Below, one piece after another: positions 55,255 through 64,000 of a DNA stretch of 64,000 nt; positions within the stretch are counted from its first letter, which is position 1, and every line of letters starts with the position of its first letter. Under the pieces are notes generated by a model. That model had not been told where the DNA came from. It did not search any database and was given only the letters and a program-made list of their open reading frames with translations. Made by a program: the position numbers and the translations under genes. The stretch comes from Trifolium pratense (lineage: Eukaryota; Streptophyta; Magnoliopsida; Fabales; Fabaceae). The stretch covers positions 4,114,563 to 4,178,562 of the forward strand of contig NC_060063.1 in assembly GCF_020283565.1 (NCBI RefSeq). The letters are read 5' to 3'.

Positions 55255-57200
55255 GCCCTATCTTTGTGTGATGATTCACTTGAGCAAAAAGAATTGAGTT
55301 TGTATTAACTTGTCAAACTATAGAACTCAAACAAAACAGAAATCATTTGTTTGATTAATTCCATCTTTGAAAATCATTTGAAAAGAAATAAAATTAATAA
55401 AAATACATGCATAATGTGATGAGATGGATAATCGAATGGTCACCTCGAACCAGCCTGACCAAATATCGAGTTATTATTTAGATGATATTTTCGTTAAAAT
55501 TATTGTGTGGAATAGAGTTGAAACTAATCTGAAACTATTGAATTGAATGGATTTTCCGGTTGTGTTGGGTCATGTACACCCATAAATTTCACTAGTATAT
55601 TAAGCAATTGATAACATGAATGATATTCTAAACACTAACTAACATATTGTCAAATATTCAGCAAATCATCAAATTTGCTGCAATATCAAGTAAGGGTAAG
55701 GCAAATGTAGAAAGCATAGGTAAAAGGCGTAAGGATAACGCAACTCAAGTAAGGATTTTAGACTCTTAAAAATATTAAAAATTTATCAAGCATAGGAGGT
55801 CTTATAAGTCATAAGTTCTTTAGTTCACGCCAAGAAAATAGCCTCAAAATAAAGACAAAGGCCTTTGAAAAAGAAAAAATAGTGTCTTTCACGGTATAAA
55901 TCAATGCGAGACTTTTTATTTTTTTGAATAATGAAAAAATATTTGAGACTTTGTATTAAAAAAGATTTTTTATATTATTCACTTTTGTTTGATACCTTTA
56001 CTCTTTTTCTGAATAAACAAAAAAATCTTACTTTAAATTCGTTTTAGGCCCCTTTTAGTATTGGGTCTGCCCTTATAATAATATTGCCTCCGTCCCAAAA
56101 CATAAGAAAAAGTTGGTCAAAAAAAGTTGATGAATTTGGACTAAACATATCAATTTTATTTGATCAATTTTTATTTATATTTTGGGACGAAGGGACTCTT
56201 TAATAATAAAAAACAATTGAAAGAAGATACATAATTCAAATTTTGATGAAATATTCTAATTTATTTATTATTTTCTTTTTTTGAACAATATATCAAATTT
56301 TAGTGGGGATAACTTTTTCCATTGTAATATTTCCTTACTCTAAATATGCAAATTAATTCTTCAAAATCGTTTCACGTTGAAACCTCCTTGAAACATGGAA
56401 TTGGATTCTATGAAGTCGGCAACCATGCAGTCAGGCTGCAGTCAGAAGTTGCTAACCGTCTGATCAAAATTGAATGCATAGATCTTGATGCAGTTTTAAT
56501 TTTCTAAAACATTAAAGTTTCTGACTTTAAATTTAAACTATCTGATCTCAATCAGACGGCTCTGATTTTGCTAACTGCATGCAGTCATGGTCTTTGAATG
56601 CACGCAATCTGTATCCTTGAAACATCTCTTCACCTACTCTTGTACTAGTTAATAGTTATACTCAACCTCCTTCACATTAGTTATGAATTTCAACAACTCT
56701 TCACCTACTCTCCTTACAAGTTACAACCTCCCTTCACATTCAACAAATGTGCTTTTCATCCTCTCTTCAACTACTCTATAAATACAAACTTACCTTCAAA
56801 CTCCCTTTAAACAACAAAATTAAAAACTCTATTCCTCTCTTCACCTATAAACTCCTTCACCCTCTATTCAAATACTTTATTTTTTCTTTCTATCTATATT
56901 ACTATATTTTTTATTACATAAATTGTTCACTCTTTAACATGAATGTTTGATGTATCTCAATAATCCTTTTGAAATTGTTTACCGTTCATGGGTTTGGCCA
57001 CCTAACTTCAAACTCATTGACCAAATAAAGTTGAAAGAAGTTTGATGGCCAAAGACCGTGAATGGTAAACATTTTCTCTCAAATATGTACATAATACATA
57101 ATTGTGATCACTAAACTTCAAAATAATTGGCTGCACAAGCCTAATTGAAGTTTGATGGCCACAGTCAATGTATGAGAATCATATTAGGCAAGGTTTGGTA
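55255..57200. repeat. Segmental-duplication unit E
   Basis: Homologous to 34470-36530 and 47362-49990, from GCCCTATCTTTGTGTGATGA through TTAACTTGTCAAACTATAGA and CACGCCAAGAAAATAGCCTC to the TTCATGGGTTTGGCCACC and TTTGATGGCCACAG blocks. It has gained a Stowaway-like MITE at 56085. Confidence 0.8.
56085..56197. mobile_element. Stowaway-like MITE (about 113 bp)
   Basis: GCCTCCGTCCCAAAACATAA at the left and its inverse ATATTTTGGGACGAAGGGAC at the right are the classic Stowaway termini. The paralogous site in unit C near 49180 lacks it. Confidence 0.85.
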
Positions 57201-57456
57201 AATATCTCATATTCATGGTTTAGTTGTGGGACATTGTGTGCCAAAAATAACCTTTTGTATTATTTTAACATTGGTTGGAACCGATTACACATATCAATTG
57301 ATCTTAAAATTAAAAAGTTTGGAAGTAATTGATACATTTTTGTTGATTTTATTTAATTGATACATCTTTTTGTTCTTTGATACCGTAAGGGACAAACAAA
57401 TTAATCTCTCATATTTTCAAATTATCAAATTAATTCAGTTATGTTTTTGTTGGTAT

Positions 57457-57819
57457 TGATGGTGCAGAAACAGAAAATGAACAATGTTGCAGAGATTACT
57501 TGCTCTGCAAGTAATCTTGATGAAGAAGATGAAGTTTGAACTTGAACAAGTTCAATGGAATCTAAAGGAAGTTTAGGAAAAAGTAAAAAGCTTTATTGAT
57601 GAAAAATGAGAAGTATATACAATATGCTAGGACTCTTAGCATTTATAGGATTTGCAAAAAATCAAATCTAAACTAACTATGGTTCATAACTAACTAGATT
57701 GCTTAACTAACTTGTAACAAACTAGTTTAACCAATCCATAGTTGTAACCAACTAACTCTAACTACCTAGGCCAGAACAAACATAAGATGGATAGGATTTG
57801 AATTACACATTGATCAACA
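57457..57819 (-). repeat. 3' LTR (363 bp) of the young copia element
   Basis: TG...CA ends; identical by eye to 63268-63630. A TATA-like stretch and AATAAA-like signals are seen only loosely. Confidence 0.95.
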
Positions 57820-57841
57820 TGCTCCCTTAATTCAAACACTA

Positions 57842-58954
57842 TCAAGGCCTAAGTTGGAACACTCCAAGTGCATTTCTCAAGTTGAGAAATCTGTCAATCT
57901 TCAAACTCTTAGTCATGGCATCTGCAACCTGTGAACCAGTAGCACAATGAACAACCTCAATGAGATTTTGATTCACCTGCTCCCTTAAGAAGTGAAACCT
58001 AGCTTCAATGTGTTTGCTTCTGCCATGTAGCACTGGATTCTTTGCCAAATTGATTGCAGATTGATTGTCAATTTGCAGTGTGATTGGTTTCTTCACATCA
58101 ATTTGCAAGTCTCTGAGAACTAAGTCAATCCACACAGCTTGACAAGCAGCATAAGCACCTGCTATATACTCAGCTTCACAAGAAGAGAGTGCCACAACTG
58201 GTTGCTTCTTAGAACACCAAGCAACTGGAGCTTTCAAAAACTTGAAAAAATAACCTGTAGTGCTTCTTCTATCTGTCTTGTCACCACACCAGTCAGCATC
58301 TGAATAGCACACTATTTCTAGTATTTCATTCTTAGCTGTCTTTGGAAAGAGTATTCCAAAATCCTGTGTGCCAGCAATGTACTTCAACACCCTAGTAGCA
58401 GCTTTCATGTGTGACTGTCTAGGATCTTCCATGAATCTACTAATCAGTCCCACTGCAAAGCATATGTCAGGCCTGCTATTGCATAGGTACCTTAGAGAAC
58501 CAATAATTTGTTTGAACAATGTAGGATCAACTGCATCTTCATCTACATTCTTCTCCAATTTGAGATTTGTCTCCATTGGTGTTATAGCAGGTGTGCAATC
58601 TGTCATGTTGAATCTCTTCAAAATCTCACCAGCATACTTCCTTTGATGCAACATTAAGCCTTTTGAAGTATTCAAAAATTCAATACCTAAGAAGTAGGAA
58701 ATTGTTCCCAAGTCTGTCATCTCAAATTCATTCATCATGTCAGACTTGAATTTCTTAATCTCAGCCAAGTCACTACCTGTAACCAACAAATCATCAACAT
58801 ACAAGCATATAAGGATGATGCTTGATGTTGATTTTTGCACATAAACACCATATTCTGACTTGCACTTACTAAAACCTTGCTTCACAAGAAACCCATCGAT
58901 TCTCTTGTTCCAAGCTCTGGGAGCTTGCTTCAATCCATACAGAGCTTTCTTCAG
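57842..58954 (-). pseudogene. C-terminal part of copia Pol (RT end, RNase H)
   Basis: Downstream piece of the split polyprotein. It starts in reverse transcriptase (LKKALYGLKQAPRAW), contains the active-site YVDD, and continues into RNase H (CYSDADWCGDKTDRR, SSCEAEYIAGA, LQIDNQSAINLAKN) to a stop at 57842. The open frame seen upstream to 59182 is translation of the nested LTR, not element protein. Confidence 0.88.
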
Positions 58955-58959
58955 CCTAT

Positions 58960-60192
58960 TGATGAATATTTCGCAAGTGCACGAAAACCACGTAGTAATA
59001 AAAATATCGATCCACAGGGATTGTGTGATCAAACTAGTCGAATTGTGTTCATAGACATTTTTACAGAAAATACACATAAATTGGGGGTATGTTGAGTAAT
59101 GAATTGCTAGAAAACGTGCTTTGATATGAAGGAAAAGCGAGGTAGAATCATCGGAATCATCTAGTCTATAGCTAAACCACATGCAATCTACTATGTCGTA
59201 GGAATTTACTCAAGTGTTCACAACTAGATCGACAAATTAGTGAATCGCAATCTCTTGTCAAAATCCACTCTATTCGTTGTCGATACTCCCCCGATCTCTC
59301 GGGCGGAAGCTACCTACAACGAATGATATTAACGCGCGTCAATCGTTCGCTACACTCTATGCCTCAATCTCTCGACCGGAGACACTCGAGTGCTCAATAC
59401 AATTCAGTTCAGAAATTAAATCAATACTCTCGCACGTGACTTAACTCGAAATCATTATAACACTAATGAAGGATTATAAAGCATTAAAAACAGAATTGCA
59501 TTGGATGAACACTATAGAAAGAGTGAATTCTTACAACATTTGCAGATTACATTCAGTTGAACTACATCCTAAACTATCCTAGATTCTACCTTCAAAGGAG
59601 TTTAGCTCCTCATCGTGCTTCGTTCGCTTCCTCGCTTCATCGCCATGGCTTGTGAATCCATGCTCTCGACGTGCTTGGAGCTATCCTCTGGAGTCTTGAA
59701 TCGCGATCTGGAAGTTCCAAAACCAGAATGTAGATCAATTTTGCAGAATTTTCCAACCAGAAAACAGAATTATGCAGAAACTATATATACAGAAGGCAAC
59801 CACGCCGCGCGCCAGATCTACCACGCCGCGCGTGGTTGCAAATCCATCAACTGCGCCGCGCGTAGTAACAGAATCACGCGGCGCGTGATCAAGTCAGAGA
59901 ACAATCTTCTTCTTCAGCAAAGCTTCACGCCGCGCGTGGTAAGGCATCACGCCGCGCGTGATCAGAGTGAAAATCTTGGCTCCCTGTGAGCTCCACCACG
60001 CGGCGCGTGATGGGCTACGCCCCCAGCGTAGTGAAAATCAGTCATTTCCTGCAGTTTTTTCCTGTTTTCTTGCAAAACAAGTAATCAAGCTAATGGTTAG
60101 ATTTCTCTTATATTTATTGCTAAAAACCTACTAAAATGCATCTAATGTTGCTAAAATAGGCATGGATTAGAGAGTGTGACGATTTGTCATCA
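58960..60192 (-). mobile_element. Solo LTR (1233 bp) inserted in copia pol
   Basis: Begins TGATGACAAATCG and ends AATATTCATCA on the minus strand, with terminal TG...CA; flanked by the 5-bp duplication CCTAT (58955-58959 and 60193-60197). No internal direct repeat, primer-binding site or coding sequence was found inside, so a solo LTR left by LTR-LTR recombination is the simplest reading; a short non-coding LARD-like element is the alternative. Confidence 0.8.
59801..60010. repeat. Cluster of seven CACGCCGCGCGTG-type palindromes
   Basis: CACGC and GCGTG arms around a 3-base centre (CGC or GGC) occur near 59801, 59822, 59853, 59875, 59924, 59948 and 59997, with some arms imperfect. They are separated by unrelated A-rich sequence of varying length. 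They stand out strongly as G+C- and CpG-rich in an A+T-rich window. They lie in the middle of the solo LTR. Confidence 0.85.
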
Positions 60193-60197
60193 CCTAT

Positions 60198-63186
60198 ATA
60201 CCATGTTTTCTTTACCTGTAATCATAAAACCAGGTGGTTGAGTCACAAAAACCACTTCTTCTAATGGACCATTTAGAAAAGCAGATTTCACATCCAAGTG
60301 ATACATAGGCCAGCTGTTTGCATTTGCTATAGCTACAACCAACCTTACAGTCTCAATCCTTGCCACAGGTGAAAAAACCTCTGAGTAATCTAAACCTTCT
60401 CTTTGCAAAAAACCTCTAGCAACTAGCCTTGCTTTATGTTTTGCTACTGAACCATCAGGATTGAGCTTCAATTTAAACACCCACTTGACTGCTATAGCTT
60501 TCTTACCTGTTGGAAGTTTAACCAATTGCCATGTCTGATTCTTCTCAATGGCACACAACTCTTCTTCCATGGCTTGCTTCCATTTCAAGTTACTCATAGC
60601 TTCAAGGTAGTTTATAGGTTCTGCTCCTGCTAGTAGTGCAAAGTGTACTAGATCACCATCCTCATCTACTTCATTGTCATTTGCAGTTATACAGTCTTGT
60701 ATTCTTGGAGGTACTTTCTTTGTTCTATTTGATTTCCTGGTGCCATTGATGTTGTCTGTAGCTTCATCAATTTCATTATCTATGATGACATTGTTGTCTT
60801 GATTAGCCACTACTGGTGCTTCAGTATCTTCAATTTCATCACTTGACTCCACTGCATCAGTTTCATCATCAGAAATTTGGCTTAACTGTGGCCTGCTAGT
60901 ACTACTACCAGCTATCCAATCCCAGCTCTTAGCTTCATCCACTATAACATCTCTGCTATATATCATCTTCTTTGAAGTTGGATTGTACAATTTATAAGCA
61001 CCAGTCACATGATAACCCACTAGGATCATAGGTTCACTCCTATCATCCAACTTGTTTCTCTTTGCCTCAGGTACATGCTTATGACATAGAGCACCAAACA
61101 CTTTAAAGTGACTCACACTAGGCTTCTTACCAGTCCATATCTCCTCAGGCACTTTATCTTTCAATTTCTTTGTTGGACACCTGTTCAACACATATACTGC
61201 AGTATTCACTGCCTCTCCCCAAAATGACTTAGGCAATCCTTTGTGTTTGACCATACACCTTGCCATGTCTAGTATAGTTCTATTCCTCCTTTCTGCCAGT
61301 CCATTATGCTGAGGAGTGTATGGTGCAGTGATTTCATGTTCTATCCCATGACTAGTGCAAAAGGACTCAAAATTCTTAGAATTGTACTCTCCTCCACCAT
61401 CAGTCCTAAGAATTTTTATGCTTTTGCCACTTTGTTTTTCAACAAGTACTTTGAAGTTTTTGAAAATCTCAAATGCTTCATCCTTTGTTTTTAGCAAATA
61501 CAACCAAATTTTTCTGCTATATTCATCTACAAAGGTCAGAAAATACCTGTTTCCACCAAGAGAGTTTACATCAAAAGGTCCACATACATCTGAATGGACA
61601 ACTCCCAGCACACTTGAAGATCTCATTGGTAGTGATTTGTTGAATGTATTTCTAGATTGCTTGCCAATCAAGCAGCCATCACATAACTTGTCTGGTGTTT
61701 CAATTCTTGGCAAGCCTGTAACCATCCCTTTGCTAACTAGCTGAGTGAGATACCTAAAGTTTAAGTGACCAAACCTTAGGTGCCAAATCCAACTTTGCAT
61801 CTCATCAGTCACAACTTTCATGCATTCAACTGCTGTAGTGTTAATCATAGTTTTGAATGTCCTGTTCTTAGCTAGAGGTGTTCTCAACACTAACACATTT
61901 GCAGAATCAAACAACTCAAAATATTCATCCTTGATGATAACTGAAAAACCTTTTTCAATTAGTTGACCAACACTAAGCAAGTTACATCCCATACCTGGCA
62001 CATACAAGACTTCTTCAATCACTGCAGAATCTCCATTACTTCTTTTGATTACCATGTCACCTGTTCCCATGGCCTGAATAAAACTATTATCAGCTAGTCT
62101 TACTGTGCTTTTCTTGGATTGATCAAACCTGATAAGCCAATCTCTATGACCTGTCATATGATTTGAACAACCTGTATCCAAGAACCATGCTCCACTGACA
62201 CAGTTAACCCTAGCAGCATATGCTCCACTGGTTTCACACAGTTCATCAGATATAGCTGCCATAAAGGTTACAGCTCCTTTATCTTCTTTGTCTTGTACAA
62301 AGTTAGCTTCATCATCATTATCTTGCACCTTCTTTGATCTACAATCAGATGCATAATGCCCCCATTTTTCACAATTATAGCATTGAATATGACTTTTGTC
62401 CTTTTTCTGTGTATTTGATGTTCCTCCTCCTTTCTTGAAGGATTCAGATTTAGCATCAAATTTTCCATGCTTTTGTGAAAAATTCTTGGACTTATCTTGA
62501 TTCTTACCTTTGTTAGCACCATGCTTCTTTGATGATTGTGCTTGAAGAGCTTGCACAGAATCTTGTACACCCTTCCTTTCATTGATCATCAATTCATGAG
62601 CCTCCAAAGAGCCAACTAGATCTTCTAACTTCAACTCTGCCAGATTACCAATCTCTTGAATGGCAACAATCACATGATCAAAATTTGGAGTTAAAGTCCT
62701 CATTACCTTCTCTACAATCATCTTGTCTGTGATTTGTTCACCACAATGTTTCATTGTGTGAACTAAAGATTGAACCTTTGCAGCATAAGATCCAATGGAA
62801 TCACTCTTCTCCATCTGCAGTAACTCATACTGCCTTCTCAATGATTGTAACTTCACAGCCTTCACTTTCTCCCCACCATCATAATACTTGACCAGAATAT
62901 CCCATGCTTCTTTGGCTGTGTCAACATGAGAGATTCTGTCAAAATTTGCTGTGTCCACAGCTGCTTGAATTGCATACAGTGCCTTGCAATCCTTCTTCTT
63001 CATATCTTTGTGTGCATTCCTGGCTTCTTGATTAGCATTTGCAGGCAATGCTTGAACACCATTTACAACTGCTTCTAGTGTATCTTGAAATCCAAACAAG
63101 GATTTCATCTGTTTCTGCCACCTATCCCAATTCTTGCCGTCAAGAATTGGAAGATTGTTGGGTAATCCACCATTGCCACTTGCCAT
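60198..63186 (-). pseudogene. N-terminal part of copia Gag-Pol (gag to RT)
   Basis: Start at 63186 ([20 protein letters not shown]), not the upstream ATG at 63240, because the former matches the usual copia Gag start and follows the primer-binding site. Order: Gag (about 1-250), zinc knuckle [14 protein letters not shown], protease [14 protein letters not shown]-pre-integrase ([20 protein letters not shown]), integrase D, D, E motifs ([27 protein letters not shown]) and the first part of reverse transcriptase ([13 protein letters not shown]). It is cut at ENMVYR by the nested LTR. No other lesion is seen. Confidence 0.9.
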
Positions 63187-63267
63187 AACTAGAACCTGAC
63201 AATTATCACCCAAGAACCTGAATCTTGTGATGCTACACAATGAACCAAAAGGCTCGTGATACCAATT

Positions 63268-63630
63268 TGATGGTGCAGAAACAGAAAATGAACAATGTTG
63301 CAGAGATTACTTGCTCTGCAAGTAATCTTGATGAAGAAGATGAAGTTTGAACTTGAACAAGTTCAATGGAATCTAAAGGAAGTTTAGGAAAAAGTAAAAA
63401 GCTTTATTGATGAAAAATGAGAAGTATATACAATATGCTAGGACTCTTAGCATTTATAGGATTTGCAAAAAATCAAATCTAAACTAACTATGGTTCATAA
63501 CTAACTAGATTGCTTAACTAACTTGTAACAAACTAGTTTAACCAATCCATAGTTGTAACCAACTAACTCTAACTACCTAGGCCAGAACAAACATAAGATG
63601 GATAGGATTTGAATTACACATTGATCAACA
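63268..63630 (-). repeat. 5' LTR (363 bp) of the young copia element
   Basis: Followed on the minus strand by the primer-binding site and a short leader to the gag ATG at 63186. GGTAT target duplication at 63631-63635. Confidence 0.95.
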
Positions 63631-63635
63631 GGTAT

Positions 63636-64000
63636 CGCGGTTTGTGCAGGTTTAATAGGGGTTGGAGAGCTCTCAGCTTTTGTAGGATAGCAGTCAATTG
63701 GCCCTCGGTTATGAATTTCTTATCTGTTCTGCTGCTGTAATCTGAGTATTGGCTCTGCATTGGCTGACCTTGTTATGGTTTTGCAGGTAGGTCACAAGAG
63801 GTTTTGCATCGTGCAAATGCTCTTTAGAAACATTCTATTTTGATAGCATCTCATAATGTCTTTGTCCTGTTGTCTTGGGAAGGAAGTAGTTCTGTTTCTA
63901 CAATCCCAAGGTTTAGCCAGTGTTGTGACGCGAGATCCCAAGGCGTAATTTTTTTCCGGAGCATTTGCTGATTTTTTTACCCTCTGGCCTCTGCTGTGCT
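63636..64000 (+). other. Host sequence right of the copia element, G+T-richer, unidentified
   Basis: Base composition is less A+T rich than most of the window and there is an acceptor-like TTTTGCAG near 63787. Short plus-strand frames (AVCAGLIGVGELSAFVG if read with the left flank) suggest old coding or LINE sequence, but I cannot identify it; it is cut by the window end. The left flank, 57200-57456, is A+T rich. Confidence 0.3.

Larger units (their letters stand above)
57457..63630 (-). mobile_element. Young Ty1/copia retrotransposon, split by a nested solo LTR
   Basis: 363-bp LTRs (57457-57819 and 63268-63630) look identical, begin TGTTGATCAATG and end GCACCATCA on the minus strand; GGTAT flanks both sides (57452-57456 and 63631-63635). 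The primer-binding site TGGTATCACGAGCC adjoins the right LTR and the polypurine tract (TTAAGGGAGCA) the left. One long gag-pol frame would run from 63186 to 57842 but is cut in reverse transcriptase by a 1233-bp solo LTR at 58960-60192. Apart from that, no stop or frameshift is visible. Confidence 0.94.

Noticed and set aside
58960..59182. N-terminal extension of the 446-codon ORF at 57842-59182
   Set aside because: The first about 76 codons come from the nested solo LTR; element homology begins only at about 58954.
59615..59989. 124-codon ORF with repeated HAAR
   Set aside because: It is a translation of the CACGCCGCGCG palindrome cluster in the LTR.

Overview
The window reads as nuclear DNA of a eudicot, most likely a legume. 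Evidence: intron-containing plant receptor-kinase genes, a NETWORKED-type coiled-coil gene, a high A+T background, and dense plant-type LTR retrotransposons, TRIMs, tRNA-derived SINEs and MITEs. The legume call is an inference from the overall repeat style and is not proven. No rRNA gene, free-standing tRNA gene, CRISPR array or prokaryotic operon is visible.

Host genes are few. (1) 7446-10337 (-): a complete three-exon LRK10L2-type receptor kinase (GUB_WAK ectodomain, non-RD kinase). (2) 20255-23473 (+): a two-exon NET4-like coiled-coil protein with no visible NAB domain. (3) 43631-47092 (+): a two-exon LRR receptor pseudokinase of MOL1 type. (4) 52372-54443 (+): a second LRK10L2-type gene that is a pseudogene with an in-frame kinase-core deletion, a nonsense codon and a 7-bp duplication. 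A third LRK10L2 fragment (exon 1 only) lies at 17750-18470. Pieces of a gene for an EIF1AD-like (eIF1A/S1-fold) RNA-binding protein occur at 31.1-34.5, 37.5-42.4, 50.8 and 54.6-54.9 kb; none is intact. Their 3' flanks (34.5-36.5, 47.4-50.0, 51.0-51.3, 55.3-57.2 kb) are copies of one another, so the 31-57 kb half is a set of decayed segmental duplications.

Mobile DNA fills much of the rest. 10866-16834: gag-only LTR element with 2.4-kb LTRs, inserted in a LINE relic. 24627-28677: copia element with an intact 1152-codon ORF but a gag region broken by an LTR-like piece. 37868-41801: chromodomain Ty3/gypsy element that lost most of RT and RNase H yet keeps one long frame, inserted in the second EIF1AD copy. 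57457-63630: copia element with LTRs identical by eye, whose pol is split by a 1.2-kb solo LTR. Two TRIMs, a degenerate TRIM, several SINEs and many MITE-like or hAT-like elements complete the picture; many have clear target-site duplications, and several can be checked against empty paralogous sites inside this same window.

The most unusual structures are: a 1.4-kb nearly loopless palindrome built from gene-like sequence (4306-5738); a 1.9-kb terminal-inverted-repeat element carrying 14 hairpin-forming units in a 202-bp higher-order period (28705-30646); an 874-bp hAT-like element with an internal tandem array whose unit resembles a palindromic repeat just upstream of the MOL1-like gene (2790-3663 and 43264-43530); and a cluster of seven GC-rich palindromes in the solo LTR (59801-60010).
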